Shown here: in pieces, positions 22,889 to 35,628 of the stretch
Layout: every line of letters starts with the position of its first letter
Position numbering within the stretch: position 1 is the first letter of the stretch
Source of the DNA: Plasmodium coatneyi
Taxonomy: Eukaryota > Apicomplexa > Aconoidasida > Haemosporida > Plasmodiidae
Length of the DNA: 64,000 bases
Direction: 5' to 3'
Assembly (NCBI RefSeq): GCF_001680005.1
Contig: NC_033562.1
Location: forward strand, 372,001 to 436,000
Notes under the pieces: generated by a model
What the model saw: only the letters and a program-made list of their open reading frames with translations
What the model was told of the DNA's origin: nothing
Databases searched by the model: none
Position numbers and translations under genes: made by a program

Positions 22889-24045
22889 GATTTATGTGTG
22901 CATATTTCGGTTCATAATGGATCTATATTGGAATTTATCCTTTACATATTTATGAATAATACATATAAAGAGCTCCGTATGCCGAACAATAATTATGAAC
23001 TCCCATTAGATTTTTATTTCTCCCATTTGTACACATTGCTAAGTTCTCAAGGAGCAATGACCAACTATATTTATATGAAATTATCTTGTACATAATTAAG
23101 TGGAAAATAGGAGTACCTCTGTGTAAAGAACCACAAAATGGGAAGGGAAAACGAATGGCAAATTTCTTATACATTCATTATCCGTACGCTATATTATTAC
23201 ACTTTACGTGATAATTCGAAGAATTATTTCATTACTTATACGCTTGCGTACTAACACCTACGTCAGTTGTCGCTTTTTACAGTGCTGCTCAGTAATGTGT
23301 AACAGAGTGGGCAACTCCCTCCCTTTTCCGGATTCTTTAATGTGGGAAGATGAACGGAGAATGATGAGCAGCATCCCTCCGTGGATAGATTCTCTTGCCT
23401 AACTTCCCCTACACCTACAAGAAGTTACACTCAAAGGTGAAAAAGGGGGGTGCTCTAAAAATAAAGCGGAGCATCACGTGGGAGGGAACTCTCACTTGTG
23501 TTGCGTCACCGAAATCGATATTTTCTTCCCCTTCCAACAGTCGCTACGTGTACGCATAAGTGCGACAACAAAGAAGGTACCCTAGTTTCAGTAGTTATTT
23601 TGTTCGCACAACTGCCTGTGTTGCACTAATTTCACCGATCGACTTCGCAGCCAATTTGTGTTTAATGGGAAAACGTTGCGCGCGCTTCCTATGTGATTGC
23701 GTTACCATGTCAGAAAAAAAAAAAAAAAAAATTAAAAAAAATAAATTAAAATAAAAAATTAAAATTAAAATGCTTTTACCATTCATCCCTGCGGACGTCC
23801 AGGGACGCGACGCACATCAGTTGGGGGGGACACAACAGTCCTTTACAAAAGGTCCGCAAAAGGTTAACAAAGTCAAAATAGTATGTTGCAGAATTTAAAA
23901 AAAAAAAAAAGAAAAAAAGAAAAAAGAGAAGACGTCACCCTGTTTTTGAACTGTATGAACTCCGTGCGGTTATGTATGCCCTCCCTCTGAATGGGGAAGG
24001 AAGCATTACATTCCACACACAATGTGTTGTGTATGTTGTGTTGTT
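22889..24045. other. Region between pir H and pir I
   Basis: The 5' flank of H and 3' flank of I. About 23230-23700 is a less repetitive, more GC-balanced stretch in which I recognise no gene or copy elsewhere in the window. About 23715-23950 is A-rich. Around 23970-24045 is post-stop sequence of I similar to that after H. Confidence 0.5.
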
Positions 24046-25571
24046 CTATATACGTTGATAACGTATATTCCTCTGTCGATTTGGCGTATTATTTGTTCTT
24101 GTTCTATCTTGCCTGGGTTGTCTATCATATATAGTAGATGCTCCATCTGCTGTCGAACCCTCTACAGTGGAAGCTATGGTAGAATACACCGTAGATCCGT
24201 ATGTAGATATATCGTCCGTTAACGTATCAATGTTCCGTGTGATGGATTTTTTCCCTCTTCTTTTCTTCCCTTTAAAATGACTACGTAACCAAGGATGTAG
24301 GAGACCGTACTGAAAGAAAAAAAGGAGGGCAATAAGAACATATACATATTGTACAATATATGCACATACATATATACAAATGTACATGTATGTTTATGTT
24401 ATATACATAGTGGTAATGGTAATGGACAATTATGTATACTTATAAATGGAAAATTGTTGTAATTATAGTAATGGACAATTATGTATACTTATAAATGGAC
24501 AATTATGTAATTATAATGGTAATTACAACTGTAAGTATAATGGACAATTATAATTGTAATTGTCCATTATAGTTGTTGCGCTTTATATAAAAAGTATGCC
24601 AGTGTTGGTAACCCTATGGTAACCATTGCAGAGGAGACAGCAATAGCGGGGGTGGTAGAGGTGGGGGCCATTGCTGTGTGAGATTGTGATTGTTCCTGCA
24701 CTGTAGACAGAGTCTCCTGTCTCGCTGTAACAATTTCTGGTAAATGAGTTACTGCGTGCCTCCCGACTATTGCATCGTCCCCGGTATGTTTTGTGCTACA
24801 TTTTAGTTCTTGCAATTTTTGTAGTTTTTGTTGATCACCATCCTGATGTTGCGCATGCTCCTTCAGAAATGTTGTACAATATGCTTCACTATTAGAAGTG
24901 AGGGGTACACACTTCTCATATACTTCACTGTAGGTTTTATAAGTACTCATCAGGTAATCAGAGCAGATACTATCACAGAATTTGTTGTTTTCAGTTAGTT
25001 TTTGGTGTATAGTTGCATAGTTCTGAAGGTACTCATATGCAACTTTCCTTTTATCGAATTCGTCCTTGTTAACATTGGGGCATAAATTTTTACAATTAAA
25101 TCTGCTATCATAGTTCTCCATTTCTTTATAGATCTCCTCCATAGCCTTCTTAAAGTCAGGATCCTTTAATTTGCCCGATAAGAGTTCCCCTGTCCAAAAA
25201 TACAAATAATGGCAATATTCATTATCCGCGGAATCCTTTCCCCCTAGGTGTGATGCACAACATTGTGCTTTTGCAATTTTGACAGCATAACTACTGACAC
25301 TTGGGTAATTCCCTAAAGCAAGGTCCATTTTATCCTTAGAGTTATAACCACACCATTCGTTGTCCCCTACTAATTTACCATATGCTACTTTTGAGTCTAA
25401 CAACTCCTCTAATTCCGCTTTCTATAAATAAAATACATGAAATATATGCATTCCTCACTTTCCTCAATACATTGCACAAGGAACATCAAATGAATAATTT
25501 GCGTGTATCCACATTACTTTAAACGAGGAGGGTGTAGTTCTAACCGTTAATATAGTTCCTGATTGTGTCAT
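24046..25571 (-). CDS. KIR: pir/KIR gene I, last donor changed from GT to GC
   Basis: Model if spliced as in its relatives: complement(join(24046..24309, 24582..25421, 25545..25571)), 376 residues. Exon 1 is MTQSGTILT. Exon 2 begins KAELEELLDSKVAY and encodes one Cys-rich domain with YLYFWTG instead of the usual FYYWLG, then a Thr/Ala-rich stalk and a membrane segment ending YFLYK. At the expected donor, AAA is followed by GCGCAA, not GT. If unspliced, translation adds AQQL and stops at 24567, giving a 293-residue protein without the cytoplasmic tail. The tail exon itself is intact and ends RYQRI. It is head-to-head with K. Whether it still uses a GC-AG intron is open. Confidence 0.8.
24400..24575. 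repeat. AT-rich minisatellite in the last intron of gene I
   Basis: Several imperfect copies of AATGGACAATTATGTATACT and inverted TAATTGTAATTGTCC pieces occur, giving a fold-back-prone stretch between the damaged donor and the tail exon. Confidence 0.65.
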
Positions 25572-26937
25572 TTTTTTATCTATGTGTGTGTGTATGCACA
25601 CTTTTATATATGTATATGTGTGCGTCGAATAAAATTGTGTTATAAAAATGTGTTGTCCCTGTTTCTTATATATATTTATGCAAAATGGATACATATGTGC
25701 GTATTATTGAATTTTTGTTTTATAATTATGAATGAGTATATATGTTAAATTTTTATTTTTTACTCCAAAAATTGTACACATTGCTTTATTTTTCAGATAA
25801 CTTCAGTGTGTTGTTATTGCATTATATATATATGGGTGTATTAAATTATTATATACGTAGGCACGTAACTTCCCTTGGGGTGAGAATTCCTGCACGAACT
25901 ATTAACATATGTTTTACTGACACTTTAGAGATCAGTAAATATTGCTCATATGTAGTGTACAGTTCACTCGCATGATATATGAATATATTTTCCCTTCCTT
26001 CCTTCCTTCCTTCCTTAGGAAGGTAATGTTGTTCCCTTTCCTTCCCCCTTGAAGGAGAAGGATGTTGTTCCTTTCTTTTCCCCTTCAGGGAAGGTAGTGT
26101 TCCTCCTTTGGGGAAAGGTCATTCCTTCCCTTTCATTCCTCCTCCTTAGACCCTCCTTTACTTCCTTCCTCCTTAGACCCTCCTTTACTTCCTTCCTCCT
26201 TAGACCCTCCTTTATTTCCTACCTCCTTAGACCCTCCTTTCCTTCCTCATTAGACCCTTCCCTTTTTTCCTCCTCCTTAGACAATTCCTTCCTTCCTCTT
26301 CCTTAGACACTTCTTTCCTTCCTCCTCCTTAGACCCCTTTCCTTTCTCTCACCCCTATCAACCTTCCTTTCTTCCACCTACCACCCCTAAGAAAATCTCT
26401 TCTTTCCACCCGTAACAACCTTCCTTTCACCTACCACCCGTAACAACCTTCCTTTCACCTACCACCCGTAACAACCTTCCCTTCCACCAACCACCCCTAA
26501 CCTTATTATACGATCCCACCCAAAAGTGCAAAAAAAAAAAAAAAAAGGAAGTTAAAAGTATGAAACGTCCATAGAACTAATGACAACGGGAGTGGAATGC
26601 CAAGCTGAGGGGAAGGGGGGGAGAATACTACATTCTTGGGTTTTATGCGAGGCGCAACATGGCACTTTCGGGGAAAGGAAGGGGTCTCTAAGGAGGAGGA
26701 AGGAAGGAGGGTCTGAATGAAGGAAGGGCTCTAAGGAAGGGAGGATGGTTTTAGGGAAGGACGGTTCTAAGGAATGAAAGGAAAGGTCTAAGAAGGAAAA
26801 AAGGATGATCTAAGGAGGAAAGAAGGGGTCTGAGGAGGAAGGCGGGGGCCTAAGGAGGAAGGAGGGGGTCTAAGGAAGAAGGAGGATGTAAGGAGGGAGG
26901 AAGGAAAGAAGGATATAAGGAAGGTGGTCTAAGGGGG
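25572..26937. repeat. Divergent region I/K, pyrimidine and purine arrays
   Basis: The 5' flank of I, then a pyrimidine array (about 25990-26500; CCTCCTTAGACCCTCCTTTA repeated), a conserved block (26501-26600; CCCACCCAAAAGTGCAAAA, GAAACGTCCATAGA), then a purine array of the GGTCTAAGGAGGAAGG type (about 26690-26938). The strand bias switches near 26520, midway between the two genes. No gene is seen. Confidence 0.7.
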
Positions 26938-26984
26938 AGTCTACATATGTGCGATGTCGTTTTTACTTTGGTTCAGTTAAAAAA
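26938..26984 (+). promoter_or_regulatory. Conserved core of divergent pir intergenic regions, copy 3
   Basis: Contains ATGTGCGATGTCGTTTTTAC followed by GGTTCAGTT, directly after the purine array. Same position and context as the other three copies; function is inferred. Confidence 0.5.
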
Positions 26985-27181
26985 GCGATTTTTCACTGTG
27001 TTCATGATGCATGGAAACATACTACAGTGACTTACAAGTTTGATGTTATTAAGGCTATGTTTGACATATTTAAGGAATGCGGTATTATAAAGTGCAGGAT
27101 CCCTATACTTATTCCTAATAATAAGTTGAATATATTTTTACAAATAGTATATGTATATATACGGAACGTTGTGAACTATGC

Positions 27182-27309
27182 ACGTTATGCACTACTTGAG
27201 CATTCCTCCTTCCTCCTACATTTACTGCATATTCCTTCCTTCTTCCATTTATTTCATTTTTGTGACCATATCATGTTATAATAAGTGACTATTGGGATCA
27301 TAATGATGG

Positions 27310-27371
<62 letters not shown>

Positions 27372-27605
27372 ACCATTAGTGGGCTCAGGAGTTTCTTCTT
27401 TCCGTAAGTAACATATTAACATACATTAGTGGTTACACACACATATATATATATATATATATACATATATATAGTTACCATCATTATGATCCCAATAGTC
27501 ACTTATTATAACATGATATGGTCACAAAAATGAAATAAATGGAAGAAGGAAGGAATATGCAGTAAATGTAGGAGGAAGGAGGAATGCTCAAGTAGTGCAT
27601 AACGT
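27182..27605. repeat. 141-bp perfect inverted repeat around an AT-rich centre
   Basis: Bases 27182-27322 are the exact reverse complement of 27465-27605 by base-to-base reading. The 142-base centre holds a long (AT)n run and a short segment (GGGCTCAGGAGTTTC). The equivalent places upstream of C, F and J do not show it. Confidence 0.85.
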
Positions 27606-28439
27606 ACAAACATTCCACATGTGTATGAATTATTTTGTAGTATACTCACCGAAACGCAAGGGAAAGAAGGAATAAGAGGAATACATTAGGATATGAAATT
27701 TAGTAAGGATAAAGCATTGTGGTGAGATCGAATAATATAATGTATATTTTTTAAAATAAATAAATAGTCCGTAGTATCCTCATCAGGGAAGAAAAGAATA
27801 TAAATTGTGAAATTATTATTACTCAACAGTTATGAACGGGGGAAGGGTGTATTGCAGAATGTTCATATACAAAAATGTGCATATTGGGGAGGGAAGGAGA
27901 ACGTGCTCAGTGTGTATATGAATTGCATAATACGTATGTGTTAAGAACTTCTTTAATAATCACTTTAAATGGCAAAAAAGCATGAATTAAAAATGTGTGA
28001 GTAGAAATTTCTGTTATAAAGAATTGCATTCGTGTATGCACATAATAATTGGAATGAGGTTGTATAATAATATAATGGTACAAGTGATGATCTATGTTTA
28101 TCATCCATTACTATAATGGGTGAGGAATATATGAAATATGATTTTTCCACATAATTTCATTATTTCTTGGCCAATTTTTCACATTTTCGCCTTAAATTAG
28201 TGCATAATGATATGTATATATAATATGTTATCTATGCTTGTATATTGAAGCAATATGTATTACTGAGAGGAAGTGAATAAGAATTTGATATATGTGCAAG
28301 CTCATAATCACTAATCGAACGGAATTATCACAAATACACCACAGCTCATAATCGTGAAAAGAGGAGTATTTTTATAAATCTCCCACGAATGATTCAACAA
28401 TTTTAAAATATTTTATATAAGGGAAAATGTGTATGCACA
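27606..28439. other. Upstream region of pir K with promoter-like module
   Basis: No gene is seen. About 28279-28410 is the third copy of the module (GATATATGTGCAAGCTC, TCGAACGGAATTAT) found upstream of C and F. Confidence 0.55.
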
Positions 28440-30130
28440 ATGGTCGCGAAGAAGGCAGAATTAACGGTAAAACACTTACTTAAAAAAGTGAATAACCTAA
28501 TATAACACATATATATAATACATTACTCATTACGTATTACGTAATAAAAGTACTAGGGAATATAGGGGAGGGACACATTAAAATACATATCTTTCGTTAT
28601 TTGTATTTATAGAAGGAGGATCTAAAATATGCACCCTCAAAACAAGTGTATGAACCTCTCGACTTAAGTAAGGACTTGTACAGCATCCAGGGGGATGTCA
28701 AAAATATAAAGAGTCAGCTACAGGGAACATTGAACACATATCCAGGCACTTCTAAATGTCTGGATCAGATTTCTAGCGCCTGGTACCATATAACCAAAAT
28801 GATGAGCAGCCGTCCGGATCCTACTGCCTATGATGAACGCCATAATTTCTTCTATTGGTGGTTGGGCAAGCTAATATATGACAAATTATCGACCAAGAGC
28901 CAATTTAGTGACGCTCTAAATGCAATAAGCGAAAAATTGCAACCGACAGTGTACAATGAAAAATATGCACTTACATATACTGGCAGCAGTGAATATCAAT
29001 TTCGTCAAAGAAAAAACATTTTTGATTATTGGTACAACCACAAAACTATAAAAACACAATTAGCGCAGGATGATGGCTATGCTTGTAAAAGGAAATATGA
29101 CAATTACCTAGACAAAATTGACGACGACTATAATAAAATGAATCAGTATTGCTTGAACCAAGGTGTGAATGATCAGTTCTGCACAAAAATTAATGAAATA
29201 TTTGGTAGTGACAATAATCCGGAGCAATTGAAAAAGCAATGTATGTCCTTGTATAATGCAAGAATTGCCTCATTGACAGGAGTAAGGGGAGTATTGACGA
29301 TTATCTTCTCTTTAAGGAATATATGCACAAATACTGTGCATGTAATATTTTATTCATGTAATACTTTATTCGTTTTCTAATATGAGTACAAGAATGCAGG
29401 TGAACTTATACTCATACACTCTACTTTTCTTTGCTAATTACATATTTATAGGAGGAGGATGGTTGTTTGAAGGGTTTACCTTCAAGGCAAATGTACACTG
29501 AATTGAAGAGTGCAAGCTGCGATAATTCATATAGTTCCATATGCAACCCAAGAAAGAAGGAATTGGAGAGATATTTTAGTCTTACGGTCCTTGAGGACTA
29601 TGTGGACATTATTGTAGAAGCTTGGTGTTCCTCAACTGTAGGGAACGGAAAGCCGAAGGAAGTGGACCCAAATCGTTGCAACTATTTATACCACTTTATA
29701 GGGAGTTTGCTACCAATCAGTTCGGTTGTTAATACATTTTCGTACCATATGAAGCAGATTTACCAGGAATTGCAAAAAACATATGGACAGAAGAACTGTT
29801 CTATGGACAACTGTTATAATGATAGCAAAATTCCATTCCCCCACAGAAAAACCATATTCGACTATTGGCAAGACTACAATGAATTGCAATCACTAATAGG
29901 GACTAGTGGACAGTCCAACTGTTTTGAGAAATATAACCTCTACTTGAACGCAGCTAATTCAGCTTATGGTGTTATAAGTGGAACTTGTACCAGTCCCCCC
30001 ACCCCAACTAAGGATATTTTCTGTACACAATTTACACAAAAATTCAATACTGATAAAGGAGCAATTCCAATACCATCAGCTTTACTATCTCAACTAGAAC
30101 CTAAGCTGCAGCAGCTCCAGCAGCAGCAGC

Positions 30131-30164
<34 letters not shown>

Positions 30165-30788
30165 GCAACCTCAACCTCCACAATTACCCTTCCCTGCTGG
30201 TGGACCACCAGCACGAAGAGGAGGAGCAGGAGCTGCTTCTGCCTCTTCTGGAGTGGACAGTACCACTATTGGTGGTGGTGCTGCTGCTGGCGTTGCAGGA
30301 GTAGCATTACCAGCACTTGCTTTCTATCTATATAAGGTAAGTACACTTAACACAAGAAATATGTATAATAACACTTATTAATATTTTCCTGTCTATTTAA
30401 AAAAGAGTGCATAGAATGAATGTAAAAAAAAAAAAATGGAATGTTCAAAAATGGAATGCTTAAAATATGAGCAGTAATGTGGACATATATATATATTCTG
30501 TACACATATTTTAACGATTTTCCTTTTTTTTTCCTTTTTTAGTATACTTCTATATTTTCAGGCTTACGTAACACTTTTGGCGGAAAAAGCAAAGGGAAAA
30601 AAAGATCTACCAGGAGCACCTTCGACTCACTTACAGAAGACGACATATTAACAGATTACTCCACACTTGGTTCGACGATAGGTTCTATGGAAGAAGATGC
30701 ATCTACGGTATATGGTGAGGCACCAAAAAGAGGAGGAGCTAATAATAGACAACAAAGAAGAAACAATATAGCTTATCATAGCATGTAA
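28440..30788 (+). CDS. KIR: pir/KIR gene K, two ectodomains, polyglutamine stalk
   Basis: Model: join(28440..28466, 28613..29281, 29452..30336, 30543..30788), 608 residues, all joins phase 0. Exon 1 is MVAKKAELT. Exon 2 (KEDLKYAPSKQVY at the start) encodes domain 1 with FFYWWLG and ends ASLTG at a GTAAGG donor. Exon 3 (EEDGCLKGLPSRQMY) encodes domain 2, whose core is YLYHFIG, a diverged FYYWLG. It is followed by a run of about 20 Gln, a Pro/Gly/Arg stretch and a membrane segment ending FYLYK. Exon 4 is the tail ending AYHSM. The Gln run is mostly CAA/CAG and likely varies in length. The gene is head-to-head with I and tandem with L. Confidence 0.9.
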
Positions 30789-32509
30789 CACATTGGAATG
30801 TAACATTTAATGAATAAATACTCCAAGAGAGAGACATGTATAATCACACAGCGCATACAAGGTAAGAAACAGAGAGGACCCCTACCATTTTTCCTTTTTT
30901 CCTTCCTTTTCTTTCTCTTTTTTTCCTTTATTCCTTTTTTTGTACTAAGGTGTTTACATGTTCATGTGTAATCACAATGTAAGTGCAAAAAAAAATTTTT
31001 CTACTTCATTCTGATTTGTTTGGTAATTTTTTAATTTAAGATCCAAAATATGTTCATTAAATTTTTTTTTCTGTTATAGTTTTTTACGTTCATGATTTTT
31101 TTTATCTTAATAAAATTTTTTTATTTTAATAATTTCTTAATTCCAATTGTGGACATATTTGAGAAAAAGTGCTCCTCCATATTGTGCGCGAAGGTTCGGC
31201 AAATGTCTCACCAATTGTGCAAAAAAAAAAGGAAAGAAAAAAAAAGAAAAACAAAAAAAAAGGAATTGCCCTAATATAAATTTGTCACAAAAAAAAATTG
31301 TCCCAAAAAATAAATTGTCAAAAAGAAATTGTTAAAAAAAAAATTGCCCTAATATAAAATTTGTTACACAGAAAAAATTGCACCAAAAAAAAAAGAATTG
31401 TCCAAAAGAAGAAAAAAAATGCCCTAATATAAATTTTGTCACACAGAAAAAATTGCACCAAAAAAGAAATGCCGTAATATAAATTTGTCACAGAAAAAAT
31501 TGCGAAAAAAAAAATTGTCAAAAGAAAATGCCCTAATATAAATTTGTCACAGAAAAAAAATTGTCCAAGAAGAAAAAAAAAATGCCCTAATATTAAATTT
31601 GTCACACAGAAAAAATTGCACAAAAAAAAAGAAATGTCAAAAAAAGAAAAAAAAAATTGCCCTAATATAAATTTGTCACAGAAAAAATTGCAAAATAGAA
31701 AAAGTTTGTCCAAAAAAAATTGCAAGGAAAAAATAATTGGCCCCAAAAGGAAAGAAAAAAAAGAAAAAAAGAAAAAAAGAAGGAAGGAAAATGAACGACG
31801 ACTGTGTGTATAAAATTGCGCAGATGCAAAAATCGCGAATGCAAAGAAGAAATTTAATAATGGACGTTCTATATATGAATAGAATAATCATGTTGTGCGT
31901 ATAAATAAATGTGAGGTGGAAGGTAGATTGAATAATTCAAAAACAGATCTTTACTGTATATGATGTAAGGTGCAGAGAGGAATACTTTTTAATTTTGGGA
32001 ATAATGTGGTATATATGAATAATTACCAATAGTGAATATGGAAGGCAACAGTAGAATGCGAATTTAAAATATAGTACAAATATAATATTCAGGGGAAAAA
32101 ATTAAACTCCTACGTACGAAATAAGTGATATGTATAAAAACATAATGCTCACAGATTGGAAGAATGGAATATTGTGTAAGTGGTAGGAGTTAAAAATATA
32201 TGGTTCTTCCTTCTTTTTATATTCTTATTATGGACGATCCTTACAATTATGGAAGCCCTATTATGAGTGAATGAATAATGTATGCAGAACTTCAGTACAT
32301 GTGCCCATATGTGTTATAATTAATTCCAATAATAAGGAAATATCTGCTATAAGGGAGGAAGTAAGATTTTAATGTAGAACCATAAATAAGTATAAATGAA
32401 ACGGATGAATAATGAGGAAGTACACTCCAACAGGGAAGTATATATGGGGAATACATGCTGGAATATAGAATTCCTATAAACCTGGAGAGTACAACAGAAG
32501 AAGGAAAAA
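30789..32509. repeat. Region between tandem pir genes K and L
   Basis: About 31240-31740 is the longest array of the A-rich unit (CCCTAATATAAATTTGTCAC plus AGAAAAAATTGCACC), with roughly eight to nine copies. About 31010-31170 resembles inverted sequence near 20110-20290. About 31850-32509 is AT-rich and presumably holds the promoter of L. No gene is seen. Confidence 0.65.
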
Positions 32510-34352
32510 ATGTCAGTGGTAAGGCAAGTGTTGTAGCACGATAAATAAACACATGGTAATTCAATATGTGCTCTATAGAAATAGGTAATATATTAAAATA
32601 TAAATGCGTACTACAATGTGTATACATTAATTGCTTCTTTTATAGAGGGACTGCTTAAATAATCCTAATGGACGGTTAAGCTCCGAATTTATGTACAAAA
32701 ATTTCAAAGGATGGACAAATGGTGGAGGGCGTATTAGTGAACATGATACAGTGGGGGATGAATTAAGACAAGTACTCGGGGAAGATGGAATTCCTGATGG
32801 AATGCAGGAAAAAATTGAAAGTGTCTGGTGTAATATAGATAAGAATAGAGCGCAATTTGGAACCCCCCTGTACAGTTGTCGCCTTTTCTATTATTGGCTG
32901 GGGAATGTTATATCTCAGGACATAAAGGAAGATGACTTGTTTAAAAGAACTACGAAAGCATTTTACAAGGAAATGATACGTTTAGTTACTAAGGAGAAAT
33001 GTAAAGGGGAATGGCCTAATATAGCCAGGGAAGATTTTGAGAAGTTAAAAGATTTATACGATTACTTCAGTAATCATAGTCAAATAAAAAGTGGAGTAGG
33101 ACAAATGGGAAATAGATGTAAAGGAAAATGTGGAGAGTACCTAAAAAGAATTGAGGAGTATTACCAGCATATGAGGGACAGATGTATGACACCAAAAGGG
33201 GAGCCTTACTGTTCTGCATATGGAAGTATATTTCTGGACTATAAAAAAACAAAAGGAAGAACGAAAGACCCGAAGGAATTATTAGATCAATGGAAAAGGA
33301 AGAACGAATGTACAGTACATGTAGAAAGTGAAAAGGTTACTAAACCGGACGTACTCAGTGCAAGTGATCACTCCTTCCCGTCGCCCCGAGAACCTTTGCC
33401 GCGGACTACACAACGGGAAGGCGCCCTTTCTGAGGCAGGGAGTGTAGGTGCACGGGGTTCTGACGGTGAACCAGGTGAAACAGGTCCGCAGGGTCTAACA
33501 GCAACTCCTGCTCCCGTACAAACAGAAGCAACAACGAAACCTCCCGTAGCAACTGAAGCCCAAACAACACAACTCGGAACAACTGAAACACAAATAACAC
33601 TTCCTGCAGCATCTGAAACGCAAGCAAGTGTTTCTTCCGATTCCGCTGTAAGTTCAGAAAGTTCCTCCAGCAGCAGTTCAAGTTCTTCCAGTAGTTCCAG
33701 TTCTTCTGGTAGTACTGATGTTCACGCTGAAGGTGATGTTACAGTAGGTCTTGAGGGTCCAAGTGGTCTGAAGGAACCAATACAGTCCGTTAATCATGTT
33801 CCTCCTGGAAGTAGTACCACAATCCCTACCATTCCTATCGTATCTTCTAGCGCTGTAGTGACAGCATTGGCTTTAATTTCCTTCTTTCTTTACAAGGTAC
33901 GATTAGATTTTACGTAGTACAAATTATATCGTACAGTACATATGTCCCCTTCATATGGAAGGAAGGTAGGGTAAACGATACTATATTTTGTATAACCTCC
34001 TTTACTTTCCCTTCTTTCTTATTAGTATATCCCATTATTCTCTAAAGGAGGTAAATCCTCTATAAGAAGAAAGAGATTGAGTACTCTAAACCGGGACATG
34101 ATCGCTCACGACTCCACAGAATACACGACGGATAATACAGCGTATTATTCCACAATAGACTACACAGAAGATACGACGGAAAGTTCAGCAGAAAATGTAA
34201 CAGATGATTCAACCGAATACTCAGAGGAAGTTTCAACAACAGATGGTACGGAAGAATCTACCATCTATGATAGACAACACAGGAAAAGAAGAACAAGAAC
34301 AAATAGTACATCAAGTCATCACCACCAAAATATAGGTTATCATAGTATGTAG
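32510..34352 (+). CDS. KIR: pir/KIR gene L with collagen-like and poly-Ser stalk
   Basis: Model: join(32510..32518, 32646..33896, 34026..34352), 528 residues. Exon 1 (MSV, GTAAGG donor) is short and less certain than the rest. Exon 2 begins RDCLNNPNGRLSSEFMY and encodes one Cys-rich domain (LFYYWLGNVI). An unusually long stalk follows: at 33438-33500 it reads as Gly-X-Y triplets (GARGSDGEPGETGPQG inside), then repeated Thr/Glu/Gln blocks (ETQITLP, ETQASVS) and a Ser run of about 16. The membrane segment ends FFLYK at a GTACGA donor. Exon 3 is a long Thr/Glu/Asp/Tyr-rich tail ending GYHSM. L is tandem with K and convergent with G. Confidence 0.88.
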
Positions 34353-35628
34353 CTTATCATCGTATATGTAATACGTCATATGTGAAGTGTAATCTTCCAT
34401 ATGTGAATTACAGATAATATACACAGAATATGTGTTCTCTGTGTGGGAAAAATATAAAGTGACCTTTAATTATGAATACATAACAGAAGTAATTATAGAA
34501 TATAAAGGGGAAAGGGAAAGGAAAGAATATTCCATACAATGTGCCTACAATATGAGGGAATGTTCCCTTAAATTATAAGTAGCGTACACTATAAACATGT
34601 GCACAAATTTGTTCACAACACCTTAGGTTGCACTTATGCATGCGCATATGTGCATATCAGTCGACGTGTACATATGTTTGTTTTAGTCTTTACAAATTAA
34701 TTTTTTGTATTTCTACTGTGCTTTCTTTAAATTTTTTTTTTCTTCTTTTTTTTCTTTTTAATTCTTTTTAATTCTTTTTAATTTTTTTCTAATTTTTTTC
34801 TAATTTTTTTTTTTTTTTCGTAACATCAATTTCATTGATGGCTTTTTTTTTTTTTTTTTTTCCACACGAAGGGGGAGGCGAAATTGCTCTCATTTTTTTG
34901 CCAAACGTTTGATTTGTGTCCGTGGGAAGTTGCTTTATTATTGTCTGTTTTGATTTGCTTTGATTTGTTTTCTTTTTTTTTCTTCGTCCCATTTTTTGCC
35001 TTTTTCCCATTCTTCATTTTTTTTTCCTTCCGACATTCGCATTTCCCGTTTTGCATTTTCCCAGAGAAAAGACTTTACCACATCACTGGGAAAAAATCAA
35101 AAAGGAAAAAAAAAAAGAAATCTCCAAATGAAGCGAAGAGAACAAATCGACTTGTTGCCACATGTGTGTAGACGTTTCCGCACAATTTTTTTAAACTATG
35201 ACACGTATGCCTGTGTGCATGCATCAGCGAGCGCACCAAAAGCAAAATTACACCACGGAAAATTATACCGCGTAAAATATTACAAAAACAAAATTTGAAA
35301 AAGCAGGAATAAAAAAGAAACCATCAATGAAATTGATGTTACGAAAAAAAAAAAAAAATTAGAAAAAAATTAAAAAGAATTAAAAAGAATTAAAAAGAAA
35401 AAAAAGAAGAAAAAAAAAAAAGCCATCAATGAAATTGATGTTACGAACAAAAAATTAAAAATTCAACGCACAAAAAAAGAAAGATTGAAGGAAAATAAAA
35501 AAAAGTTAAAAAAGAAAAGTCACTTCGTTTCTAACACTGCATAAGCTCTGCGTTAATTTATGCTCTTTCAGGGAAGGAGACATTACATTCCAAATGTTGC
35601 ATACCAATGTGTGTTTGTGTTGTGTTCG
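34353..35628. repeat. Convergent intergenic region L/G with inverted-repeat-flanked segment
   Basis: Left arm about 34791-34841 and right arm about 35321-35371 are inverted copies, with further T-rich/A-rich homology outside them. Each ends in the near-palindrome CATCAATTTCATTGATG. A third copy lies at about 35422-35447. The roughly 480 bases between the arms show no recognised gene. About 35570-35628 is post-stop sequence of G similar to that after H. Confidence 0.7.

Noticed and set aside
23230..23760. Less repetitive stretch with short frames of 64 codons on each strand
   Set aside because: No recognisable domain, no splice-consistent neighbours; kept only as unexplained intergenic sequence.
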